Of a stretch of 62,286 nt of DNA, positions 35,042 to 42,826 are shown piece by piece. Source of the DNA: Candidatus Omnitrophota bacterium (lineage in GTDB: Bacteria > Omnitrophota > Omnitrophia > Omnitrophales > JACQQS01); the NCBI GenBank assembly GCA_016206925.1, contig JACQQS010000018.1, positions 1 through 62,286 on the forward strand. The letters run 5' to 3'. A program made the translations under genes and the position numbers. Numbering within the stretch: the first letter of the stretch is position 1; every line of letters begins with the position of its first letter. The notes beneath the pieces were generated by a model, which saw only the letters and a program-made list of their open reading frames with translations, had not been told where the DNA came from and made no database searches.

Positions 35042-36034
35042 ATGAAATTCGATATGAATAAACTCGTTCAATTTTTAATGGGCAGGATGAGATACATCTT
35101 CATTCTCGCATTTTTAACCGCGGCCGGCATGTTCGGCGTGATGAAATATCGCGAATCCCGGGTTTCTGTTGAGCGCGCGGAAAAAACGCTGTCTATTCTG
35201 AAAGACCAGGTGGGATCATCCGGCGATCAAGTTGACGTACTCCTAAAAAAGTATGAAGATCTCGAGCAAAGTTACAAGCAATTGGAAGAGGATCGCAACA
35301 ATGTGTTAACGCAGGCCAAGGAGTTGATGAAGGACAAGAGCCGGTTAACCGAGCTGGAAATCCAATATCTGGAGTTGGTTAAAAAGGATCACGAAATTCT
35401 GCTGGAGAACATGGATTTGACGGAAAACCTAACTCGGCTCACGAGCGACCACGAAACACTGAAACAGGCGCTCGGAGCCATAGAAGCCGAGAATACGGTT
35501 TTGCAAAATGAACTGGACAGAATCAGCCAAGAGTACGAGGGCCACGATCAAAAAATGCGGTCCAGTCAGGAGCAAATCAAATCTCTTGAAAATCAGCTTG
35601 AAGAATTGAAGAATTACAAAGAGAAATATGAGAAATTGAAGGAAGAGCACTCGCAACTGGTTGAGGAAAGCAAAAAGCTTGCTAAAGATCTCAAGAAAGC
35701 GCCGTCCAAATTCAGCAAACTGGCCAAAGAAAATAAAACACTCGTCAAAGAAACAGCGGCGACGCATTACAATCTTGGGGTATTTTACGCGGAACAGAAG
35801 GAATACCGGAAAGCTATGAAAGAGTTCCTCCGCGCTTCTGAAATTGATCCGGAGGATTCCAAGGCACATTACAACATCGGCTATATCTACGCAAAAGAAT
35901 TTGAGGACCATGATAAAGCGATCGAACATTTCAGGAAGTATCTCGGACTTGCTCCCGGTGACGAGAGCGCCGATTGGGTAAAAAACTATTTATCGGTCAG
36001 AGAAAGCTTTGACGGAAAGGTGTTGAAATCATAG
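35042..36034 (+). CDS. Membrane-anchored coiled-coil protein with C-terminal TPRs
   Basis: The start may be ATG 35042 or 35054; the second has GGATGAA upstream. The product has one membrane helix near the N-terminus ('YIFILAFLTAAGMFGVM'), then about 190 residues of nearly continuous heptads, and about two TPR units at the C-terminus ('THYNLGVFYAEQKEYRKAMKEFLRASEIDP', spaced repeats). It follows gspD by about 20 bases. It is likely a periplasmic spacer or scaffold for the secretin; no known Gsp name fits. Confidence 0.8.
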   Translation: MKFDMNKLVQFLMGRMRYIFILAFLTAAGMFGVMKYRESRVSVERAEKTLSILKDQVGSSGDQVDVLLKKYEDLEQSYKQLEEDRNNVLTQAKELMKDKSRLTELEIQYLELVKKDHEILLENMDLTENLTRLTSDHETLKQALGAIEAENTVLQNELDRISQEYEGHDQKMRSSQEQIKSLENQLEELKNYKEKYEKLKEEHSQLVEESKKLAKDLKKAPSKFSKLAKENKTLVKETAATHYNLGVFYAEQKEYRKAMKEFLRASEIDPEDSKAHYNIGYIYAKEFEDHDKAIEHFRKYLGLAPGDESADWVKNYLSVRESFDGKVLKS

Positions 36035-36128
36035 CCCTACCGTGGCAATATCTCATGTCTTAACTTCCCATAAGTTTTAAATCGAATTACCTAAATCTTT
36101 ATAGAACGTTGTTTAAGGAGGACAGAAA

Positions 36129-36731
36129 ATGTTTCGCATGGCACTTCAGCTTATTCTCGTTATTTCACTTTTCTTCAATACGTCCCTTGCGACCGCGAAA
36201 GAGCAGAGTAAAGAGCAAAGTGAAGAAGAAAAGAGGGAACAGCTAAGAAAGATGATCGAAGAGAAGAAAACAGATTTAAACGGCACTTCGTGGGACATTG
36301 AGATTAAATCAAACTCAGGCAAAGGTGTATTGGAAGGCGCCGATGTGCTTGTTTTTCAGGACGGCAAATTCGCGTCCAAGAAAGCCTCTAAGAAAGGTTA
36401 TTCAGCCACAAATTACACGATAACTCCTTCAGAGACGGCGCCGAGTGTCTGGGAAACCATGCAGACCAGCGCGGACGACGGGGTTTCGTTTTGGCGGGGA
36501 GAATGGCTCAAAGATTCAATGACCGGCGTGATCAACCGTCAAACAGATGAAGGTACCGAAGATTATTATTTCAAAAGTTCTGCGAAGGCAAAAATTTCTC
36601 CGACGAGCGAGGGAGAAACCGAAAAATCGCAGGATGTTTCGGAATCCGATGCATCCAAATCGAAGACACTGGTATCGGCTTCTAAATCGGACAAAGAAAC
36701 ATCAGCCGCCACAGGAAGTAAGCTGTTTTAA
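36129..36731 (+). CDS. Secreted protein of unknown function
   Basis: A strong TAAGGAGGA site precedes ATG 36129. The 200-residue product has a signal peptide ending 'TSLATA' (about residue 23), a very charged segment rich in Glu/Lys, a compact middle ('LNGTSWDIEIKSNSGKGVLEG....FQDGKF.SKKASKKGYSATNYTI') like small lipocalin-type beta-barrels, and a Ser/Lys-rich low-complexity tail. I do not recognise a specific family. The 94-base gap upstream suggests its own promoter. It could be a substrate of the secretion system encoded just before it. Confidence 0.7.
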   Translation: MFRMALQLILVISLFFNTSLATAKEQSKEQSEEEKREQLRKMIEEKKTDLNGTSWDIEIKSNSGKGVLEGADVLVFQDGKFASKKASKKGYSATNYTITPSETAPSVWETMQTSADDGVSFWRGEWLKDSMTGVINRQTDEGTEDYYFKSSAKAKISPTSEGETEKSQDVSESDASKSKTLVSASKSDKETSAATGSKLF

Positions 36732-36786
36732 TTTATTCTTCGACGGACTTTTGTCGTTTAAACCTCTTTCCACAGAGCCCACCCCT

Positions 36787-37164
36787 ATGGTAAAACGCGC
36801 GAAGAGAACAATATTGGCTATTGATGACGATAGCGAACTTCTCGCCGCGTTGAAGGATTTACTCGAAGCTTATGATTACTCGGTGATCACTGCAACGAGT
36901 GGTGCCGAGGGTCTCCTCAAGATCAAATCGTGTATTCCGAATTTAATTTTGCTCGATATTGCCATGCCCATCATGGATGGATTGGATGTTCTTGCCGAGC
37001 TCAAAGCAAATCCGGATACGCTGAGCATTCCTGTTGTCATGCTCACGGCGATAGCGGATACGCAAACGCTCTGGAAAGCCCAGGAAATGGGCGCCACGAA
37101 TTACATTGTCAAGCCTTTCAAAGAAGCCGATCTTTTAAAGTGGGTCAGAACGTACGAATCTTAA
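36787..37164 (+). CDS. Single-domain response regulator
   Basis: ATG 36787 is chosen because the receiver fold begins directly after it ('KRTILAIDDDSELLAALKD'); the open frame runs back to 36547 only as a shadow of the preceding gene. The 125-residue product has Asp57 in 'LILLDIAMPIMDG', Thr in 'VVMLTAI' and Lys109 in 'YIVKPF'. There is no output domain. It may be the partner of the orphan kinase at 29697 or of one in the gsp cluster. Confidence 0.9.
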   Translation: MVKRAKRTILAIDDDSELLAALKDLLEAYDYSVITATSGAEGLLKIKSCIPNLILLDIAMPIMDGLDVLAELKANPDTLSIPVVMLTAIADTQTLWKAQEMGATNYIVKPFKEADLLKWVRTYES

Positions 37165-37182
37165 CGCAGAGGAAACTTAGAC

Positions 37183-37731
37183 ATGGTTAAGCCCGATCAC
37201 TGGATTATTGAAATGGCTGAAAAACGCGGTATAATCGACCCTTTTTCACCAGAACAGGTTAAAAGCGGCGTTTCCTTCGGAACTTCATCCTACGGCTACG
37301 ACTTCCGTCTTGCCGATGAATTTCGAGTGTTTAACCCCAGCAGGGGAACGGTTATCGATCCGAAATTGTTCCCTGCGGAATCTTTCGAAACGATACGCGC
37401 AAAAGAATGTCTGATTCCGGCGAATTCGTTTATTTTGGCGCGCAGTCTGGAATATTTCAGAATCCCGCGCGATGTGCTCGCGATCTGCCAGGGGAAATCC
37501 ACTTATGCGCGATGCGGCATCATTGTTAATGTCACCCCCTTCGAACCCGAGTGGGAAGGTTTTGTGACCATGGCTTTGTCCAACACGGCGCCGGTTCCCG
37601 TCCGCGTGTATGCGGGCGAAGGCATTGCGCAGGTCATTTTCATCGGGGCGAGCGAAATATGCCGGATTTCATACAAGGACAAAGCAGGCAAATATCAGCG
37701 GCAGACTGAGTTAACTTTACCCAAGTGCTAG
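37183..37731 (+). CDS. dcd: dCTP deaminase
   Basis: This 182-residue enzyme converts dCTP to dUTP for thymidylate synthesis. '[15 protein letters not shown]', '[50 protein letters not shown]' in segments and the catalytic Glu in 'PFEPEWEG' match the Dcd family closely, and the length is typical. It lies 18 bases after the receiver gene and starts a row of housekeeping enzymes. Confidence 0.94.
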   Translation: MVKPDHWIIEMAEKRGIIDPFSPEQVKSGVSFGTSSYGYDFRLADEFRVFNPSRGTVIDPKLFPAESFETIRAKECLIPANSFILARSLEYFRIPRDVLAICQGKSTYARCGIIVNVTPFEPEWEGFVTMALSNTAPVPVRVYAGEGIAQVIFIGASEICRISYKDKAGKYQRQTELTLPKC

Positions 37732-37741
37732 CTTTTTCCTC

Positions 37742-38653
37742 ATGCGCTCTATTTCCGTTTCCGTTCCGGCTACCGTAACTAATCTGGGATCGGGTTTCGA
37801 TTCATTGGGTTTGGCGCTTTCTATCCGCAATCGGTTTTCCGTGTCGCTCGGGGGAAGAGGTCTGAGTATTCGCATTGCGGGAGAAGGGGAAAACGAGCTG
37901 CCCAGAAATAAATCCAATCTTGTTTATCGTGCAATGAATGCGGTATTCAGGCGGGCCGGGCGATCAACTCCACGCGGGCTTGATTTGCGGCTTGAAAATA
38001 ACATTCCCATCGGAAAAGGACTGGGAAGCAGCGCCTCATGTGTCGTTGGCGGCCTGGCATTGGCAAATGAGCTCGTAAAGGCAAAGATTTCAGAGCGCGA
38101 TTTAATTCGAATGGCCGTAGAATTTGAGGGCCATCTGGATAATATCCTCCCGGCTTTTGTCGGCGGATTTACCGTTGCGGTGCTTGATGGAAAAGAGATT
38201 TATTATGCCCGTCATGTTTTAAACCGTTCCATCCATGCGGTTCTTATGGTGCCTGACGGAAAGGTGCTGACGGCCAAAGCGCGACAGGTTCTGCCCAAAA
38301 AAGTCTCATTTCAGGATGCGGTCTACAACTTGAGCCGTGCGGCCTTGAGTGTTTCGGCGCTGACGCAGGAGAATTTACCTTTGCTTTCGGTCAGCATGCA
38401 GGACCGGCTTCACGAAAAATACCGGCGCTCCCTTTTCCCTAAGATTTCCGATTTTGTCCGCATTGCTGGAAATGCGGGCGGCTTCGGTTGTTCGGTAAGC
38501 GGATCCGGACCTGCGGTCATTACATTTGCCAACGGAAGCGGGTCGGCAGAAAGAATAGCGGCTAAGATCAGGTTTGATCTTCGTAAGCGGCGGTTAAAGG
38601 CAGGGGTGGTCGTCGCGTCAATCACAAGTGAAGGAAAGAGAATCGGGAGATGA
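37742..38653 (+). CDS. thrB: Homoserine kinase
   Basis: This 303-residue GHMP kinase has the N-terminal 'VSVPATVTNLGSGFDSLGLAL' substrate-binding segment diagnostic of ThrB, the ATP loop 'PIGKGLGSSAS' near residue 92 and the C-terminal 'GGFGCSVSGSGPAVITF' motif. It phosphorylates homoserine on the way to threonine. It starts 10 bases after dcd. Confidence 0.94.
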   Translation: MRSISVSVPATVTNLGSGFDSLGLALSIRNRFSVSLGGRGLSIRIAGEGENELPRNKSNLVYRAMNAVFRRAGRSTPRGLDLRLENNIPIGKGLGSSASCVVGGLALANELVKAKISERDLIRMAVEFEGHLDNILPAFVGGFTVAVLDGKEIYYARHVLNRSIHAVLMVPDGKVLTAKARQVLPKKVSFQDAVYNLSRAALSVSALTQENLPLLSVSMQDRLHEKYRRSLFPKISDFVRIAGNAGGFGCSVSGSGPAVITFANGSGSAERIAAKIRFDLRKRRLKAGVVVASITSEGKRIGR

Positions 38654-38657
38654 CTCA

Positions 38658-40157
38658 ATGAAGATTTCAGCAACGTTACGGACGGATCGGTTAAGACCGG
38701 GCGCGGTGCTTTCCGGTGTTTTTTCCGGCGAGGAAAAAAACGGCGCAAATGCGTTTCAAGACAAAGCCGTAAAGAATTTTGTTCTCGGCCTGGCCAAAGC
38801 GCGTCGCTTTAGCGGAAAAGAGAACGGGCTTTTTTTCACCGGCGTGCCCGGTGAAGCTAAAAATGGAATTTTAATTTCCGGTCTGGGTGAAAAGAAAAAG
38901 TTTAGTGCGGACAAGCTGCGCAAGCTGGGCTCGGCCTTGTATTCAAAGCTGAATGATTTGAAATTTGAAAATGCCAGCGTTGAACTTGATACTTTGACAG
39001 GAAACAAGGTATCTTCTCCGGAAGCCGCGGCTGCGCTGGTTGAGGGAATTCGCTTGCGGGAATATCGATTTGATCATTACAAGAGCAAAGACGATAAAAA
39101 CGGAAAACAAGATACCTTAAAGGAAATAATCCTGGCCATATCCGATCGTAAGGTATTGGAAGCGGTTTCAAAAGAGTTGGGAATGGCCGAGGTTGTTGTT
39201 GAATCGGCCAATTTTACGCGCCGCCTGGGAGATGAGCCGGCCAATGTCATGACAGCCAGGCGTCTGGCCGATGATGCGCGCAAGATGGCCCGGGAAACAG
39301 GTCTTCGGTGCCGGATTTTGGATGAAAAGCAGATTCGCGCGCTTAAGATGGGCGGTCTTTTGTCCGTAGCGCAAGGTTCGAAAGAACCGCCTCGCTTTAT
39401 TATTCTCGAACACCGCGGCGCAGCCGGGCAGCCTGTCGTTCTCGTCGGTAAGGGCATCTGTTTTGACAGCGGCGGAATTTCTCTCAAGCCGGCGGGCGGC
39501 ATGGATCTCATGCGTTACGACATGTGCGGCGGGGCTGCAGTGATCGGCATTCTGCGCGCGGCAGCAAAGCTAAAGTTAAAGCAACATGTCGTCGGGCTCG
39601 TTCCGGCATGCGAAAATCTTCCGAGCGAAACTCCGCAGAGGCCCGGCGATATTCAGAGGACACTCTCCGGTAAGACCGTCGAAGTTTTAAATACCGATGC
39701 GGAGGGGCGGCTGATTCTCTGCGATGCCTTGACCTATGCACACCGATATAAACCAAGAGTCATCATTGATCTCGCTACTTTAACGGGTGCCTGTGTGGCA
39801 ACATTTGGCGATGTCTGCATGGGCATGATGGGTAATGACGCCGGTCTGCTCAAAATGATTCAAAAAGCCGGTTACGAGACCGGGGAAAAATGCTGGGAAC
39901 TCCCGCTTTGGGAAGAATATGGGGAGATGGTAAAAAGCCCGGTCGCCGATTTGAAGAATATCGGCGGGAAATACGCGGGAACGATTACGGCCGGAAAATT
40001 TTTAGAAGCTTTTGTGGATGATTTTCCGTGGTGCCACCTGGATATTGCCGGAGTTGCCTGGCGCGAAAGCCCCGCCTACTATGCAAAGTCGGGCGCTACG
40101 GGCGCGGGCGTACGTTTGATTGTCCGCTACCTAAGAAACCTCGCCAAACACTCTTAG
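38658..40157 (+). CDS. pepA: Leucyl aminopeptidase, M17 family
   Basis: This 499-residue enzyme has the N-terminal macro-like domain and the C-terminal peptidase domain with 'GKGICFDSGGISLKPAGGMD' and 'NTDAEGRLILCDALTYA', which carry the two-metal ligands and catalytic residues of M17. ATG 38658 starts at the beginning of the fold and 4 bases after thrB. It removes N-terminal residues from peptides in the cytoplasm. Confidence 0.95.
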   Translation: MKISATLRTDRLRPGAVLSGVFSGEEKNGANAFQDKAVKNFVLGLAKARRFSGKENGLFFTGVPGEAKNGILISGLGEKKKFSADKLRKLGSALYSKLNDLKFENASVELDTLTGNKVSSPEAAAALVEGIRLREYRFDHYKSKDDKNGKQDTLKEIILAISDRKVLEAVSKELGMAEVVVESANFTRRLGDEPANVMTARRLADDARKMARETGLRCRILDEKQIRALKMGGLLSVAQGSKEPPRFIILEHRGAAGQPVVLVGKGICFDSGGISLKPAGGMDLMRYDMCGGAAVIGILRAAAKLKLKQHVVGLVPACENLPSETPQRPGDIQRTLSGKTVEVLNTDAEGRLILCDALTYAHRYKPRVIIDLATLTGACVATFGDVCMGMMGNDAGLLKMIQKAGYETGEKCWELPLWEEYGEMVKSPVADLKNIGGKYAGTITAGKFLEAFVDDFPWCHLDIAGVAWRESPAYYAKSGATGAGVRLIVRYLRNLAKHS

Positions 40158-40173
40158 CCTAGAGGATCATACG

Positions 40174-40983
40174 GTGGTTTTGTCGCAAGTGAGCGAGCAT
40201 TTTTTTCTTCAAATGGCCGCGGGTATAAGTTTCTCCCTTCTCTTAATCCGTTCGGATGAGCTCGGGAAGGGTTTTTTCATTCTGAATACAATGCTGGCTG
40301 TCGTTGCTTTGGCCCTGGCCCTGGCGTTTGAATTTTACAAACCGACGCCCGAGGCTTTGACAGTGCGGTGGTCGAGCGGACTGGGTTTGGTTTTTCTACT
40401 TTTGACTGCTGTGATGCAGGTGCGTCAGGACCGGCAATGGATCTGGGCTTTATTGGCCGGTTCTTTGGTTTGTGCGGTTGCCCTTTGCGCAGAGGCTGGA
40501 TCACTTTCCCCCCCTGTTTTAGCAAATGCTTCTGTGGAAGATCTCCTGCGGACTCTGACGGCGGTTCTCGGGGGGCTTCTGTTTGGCTCAAGTATCGTCA
40601 ATATGAATTTGGGCCACTGGTATTTGATTGCCAAAGGCTTAACGTTTGATATTTTGGAAAGTGCGTCGCGAATTTTTTTGATAATTGTCACAATGAGGAT
40701 TTTGCTCTTAGGGCTTACGCTAACCATGTTTTCCATTTTACCCGGAACCGGCAGCGCCGCTTTGCAGACACTTTGGTCTCTGGAAGGCCATTTCATATTT
40801 TTCCTGATGCGGATTTTATGGGGATTGGTCGGACCGCTGGTCCTTGGCGCACTGGTTTTTCGCTGTGTGGAAATTCGTTCAAACACTTCGGCAACCGGGT
40901 TGATGTATGTAATCGTCATTTTCCTTCTTATTGGCGAGCTTTTGGCAGGGTATGTCACCGTACTCACCGCCGTGCCGGTCTGA
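40174..40983 (+). CDS. Seven-helix integral membrane protein, function unknown
   Basis: GTG 40174 starts a 269-residue chain with about seven hydrophobic helices and short loops. 'NMNLGHWYLIAKGLTFDILESASRIF' contains a His in or next to a helix, a feature I associate with quinone- or haem-related membrane proteins, but no family is certain. It follows pepA by 16 bases and overlaps the next small membrane protein by one base, so the two probably act together. Confidence 0.75.
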   Translation: MVLSQVSEHFFLQMAAGISFSLLLIRSDELGKGFFILNTMLAVVALALALAFEFYKPTPEALTVRWSSGLGLVFLLLTAVMQVRQDRQWIWALLAGSLVCAVALCAEAGSLSPPVLANASVEDLLRTLTAVLGGLLFGSSIVNMNLGHWYLIAKGLTFDILESASRIFLIIVTMRILLLGLTLTMFSILPGTGSAALQTLWSLEGHFIFFLMRILWGLVGPLVLGALVFRCVEIRSNTSATGLMYVIVIFLLIGELLAGYVTVLTAVPV

Positions 40984-41318
40984 TGACGGAGATTTCGGAC
41001 AAACAACCTCTCGAACGCTGTCCCCATTGCGGTTACTCTTACCTTTATTCACGGAAAGATTTTAATAAGCCCGTTGGCTGTGCTATCGTTCTGCTCGGTG
41101 CGTTGCTTAGCCCGGTCACGATGGGAATCAGCCTTGCCGTATGCGCGTTGATCGATGCGGTGCTTTACATGCGGTTGAAAAATATTACGATTTGTTACAT
41201 CTGCGCGAAAGAATTCCGCGATGCGCCTCAAAATCCGCGTCATAAGGAATTTGACCTAGGTTTGGACGAAGGGTACGAACGCATCCGCGAGGAATGGCGA
41301 GAGAAAAGTGATAAGTGA
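40983..41318 (+). CDS. Small zinc-ribbon membrane protein
   Basis: ATG 40983 overlaps the preceding stop. The 111-residue product has 'CPHCGYSYLYSRKDF', a hydrophobic stretch (about 33-58) and then 'ICYICAKEFRDAP', so two CxxC pairs bracket a membrane hairpin and could form one zinc ribbon. The C-terminus is acidic. Coupled to the seven-helix protein, it may be its partner; the function is unknown. Confidence 0.75.
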   Translation: MTEISDKQPLERCPHCGYSYLYSRKDFNKPVGCAIVLLGALLSPVTMGISLAVCALIDAVLYMRLKNITICYICAKEFRDAPQNPRHKEFDLGLDEGYERIREEWREKSDK

Positions 41319-41530
41319 TAAGTCGTAAGTGATAAGTCGTAAGTGGTAAGTGGTAAGTCAAAGGGCAAAACGAAAAAGGAAAAAGAACAACAAAGAAGCG
41401 AAAGAAAGCACAAAAAATTTTGATATGGAAATGAAAATGCGGTTGTCATCTTTTTTGTTTTGCCTTTTTCACTTTTACTTTTTCGTTTTTACTTACCACT
41501 TATTCCTTACGACTTACCACTTACGACTTT
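41306..41530. repeat. Long imperfect inverted repeat built of TAAGTNG units
   Basis: The left side has repeated 7-8 base units (TAAGTGA, TAAGTCG, TAAGTGG), then AAAACGAAAAAGGAAAAAG. The right side is the reverse: TTTTGCCTTTTTCACTTT, CTTTTTCGTTTTTACTTACC, CTTACGACTTACCACTTACG. Folding would give one long stem over about 225 bases with a central loop of about 60. It begins in the last codons of the zinc-ribbon gene and ends just before the AGGAG site of the next gene. Confidence 0.75.
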
Positions 41531-41542
41531 TTAGGAGCTTTT

Positions 41543-42604
41543 ATGGTTCGATGGAAGAAAGGTGTTCGGCTTAAACCGGGTGTTTTTAAGCTGCCTGTAA
41601 GAAAAATCGCCTCGGGTTGGTATTCGGATAAGTATTTCTTAAGGACCCGCGATGTTCTCAAGAAAGACCGGCGCAGGGCTGATGTGATCATGCAGGTATT
41701 TGCACGCGAACTGGCCGTAGTCTGTGGACTGGACGAAGCTGCCGCCGTAATTAAGCTGTGCGCCGACCGTTCAAAGAATTTGAAAATAAGGGCGCTTTTC
41801 GACGGCGAGCGGGTGAAGCCCTGGGAAACCGTTATGACGATTGAAGGAAATTACGCTAATTTCGCGCATCTTGAAACTGTCTATCTCGGAATTATTTCGC
41901 GGCGATCTAGCGTCGCCACGGCCGTCGATGAAGTGGTGCGTGCCGCCCATCCGAAGCAAGTCCTCTTCTTCCCGGCGAGATTTGATCACTATTCCGTACA
42001 GACCGGCGATGGTTATGCCGCGTTCATTAGCGGCGCGCTCGGCGTTTCGACCGATGCCAATGCGGCTTGGTGGGGTGCGAAGGGAATCGGAACGGTTCCG
42101 CATGGACTTATTGCCGCGTATAACGGCGACACGGTAAGAGCGTGTTTGGCATTTGTAAAACATGTTCCGAAAAGCGTAAATTGCGTAGCGCTCGTAGACT
42201 TCGAAAACGATTGCGTGAAAACTTCTCTCGATGTTGCCCGCGTACTGGAGAAGCGTTTATGGGCCGTGCGGCTCGACACGTCGGGGGATTTGCGGGACAA
42301 ATCGGTAAAAGGGAGAGGCCCGGATTCTTTCGGCGTTTGCCCAGAACTTGTCCGCAATGTGCGCCGGGCGCTTGACCGGAACGGATTCCGCTGGGTGAAA
42401 ATTGTTGTAAGCGGCGGATTCAACAAGGAACGCATTTTGAATTTTCGCCGCCGCAATGTTCCATTCGATATGGTCGGTGTCGGTTCCGCTTTCCTCAGGA
42501 AGCATATTGATTTTACCGCTGATGTGGTTGTAGTGAACCGCAAGCCCTGCGCCAAAGTGGGGCGCCGTTACCGCCCCAACCCACGTTTAAAGTTCGTCGC
42601 TTAG
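41543..42604 (+). CDS. pncB: Nicotinate phosphoribosyltransferase
   Basis: This 353-residue enzyme has the 'YSDKYFLRT' start, 'FAHLETVYLGIISRRSSVATAV', 'DANAAWWGAKGIGTVPHGLIAAY' and 'VSGGFNKERI', in the order of the NAPRTase barrel. It makes nicotinate mononucleotide for NAD salvage. It is shorter than enterobacterial PncB and fits the compact clade common in Thermotoga-like and candidate phyla. An AGGAG site lies 7 bases before ATG 41543. NadC (quinolinate) activity is less likely but cannot be excluded from sequence alone. Confidence 0.84.
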   Translation: MVRWKKGVRLKPGVFKLPVRKIASGWYSDKYFLRTRDVLKKDRRRADVIMQVFARELAVVCGLDEAAAVIKLCADRSKNLKIRALFDGERVKPWETVMTIEGNYANFAHLETVYLGIISRRSSVATAVDEVVRAAHPKQVLFFPARFDHYSVQTGDGYAAFISGALGVSTDANAAWWGAKGIGTVPHGLIAAYNGDTVRACLAFVKHVPKSVNCVALVDFENDCVKTSLDVARVLEKRLWAVRLDTSGDLRDKSVKGRGPDSFGVCPELVRNVRRALDRNGFRWVKIVVSGGFNKERILNFRRRNVPFDMVGVGSAFLRKHIDFTADVVVVNRKPCAKVGRRYRPNPRLKFVA

Positions 42605-42736
42605 TTTCAAAAAATATTATCATAAGTCATTTATTTTAAATAATTTCCAAGCGTCTCATAATTTGTAATCCCTCACATCCTGTGCTAAGCTTAATATACA
42701 TTTAATCGATAATTGAAATAAACTACGTTTTATTTA

Positions 42737-42774
42737 CACTCAAGCGCGTGCGCTCGAGTGATTTTTTATTTTTT
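42737..42774 (+). terminator. Rho-independent terminator
   Basis: CACTC-A-AGCG-CGTG-CGCT-C-GAGTG is a stem with one mismatch, followed by a T-rich run (ATTTTTTATTTTTT). It lies 132 bases after pncB and 53 bases before the giant gene start, so it either ends the upstream operon or attenuates the giant gene. The 130 bases before it are very A/T-rich and show nothing else certain. Confidence 0.7.
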
Positions 42775-42826
42775 CCGATCATTTTATGATTTAAAAAGGT
42801 TCGCGAAGACAAGGGGAAATAATCAG

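Noticed and set aside
36547..36786. N-terminal extension of the response regulator
   Set aside because: It is a frame-shifted shadow of the secreted protein gene; the receiver fold starts at 36787.
41306..41530. CRISPR-like array
   Set aside because: The repeat units are 7-8 bases, adjacent and without spacers; no cas genes are present.
42758..42826. Upstream start for the second giant gene at 42758
   Set aside because: It would place the start within the terminator stem and T-run; GTG 42827 has a ribosome site and gives a signal peptide.
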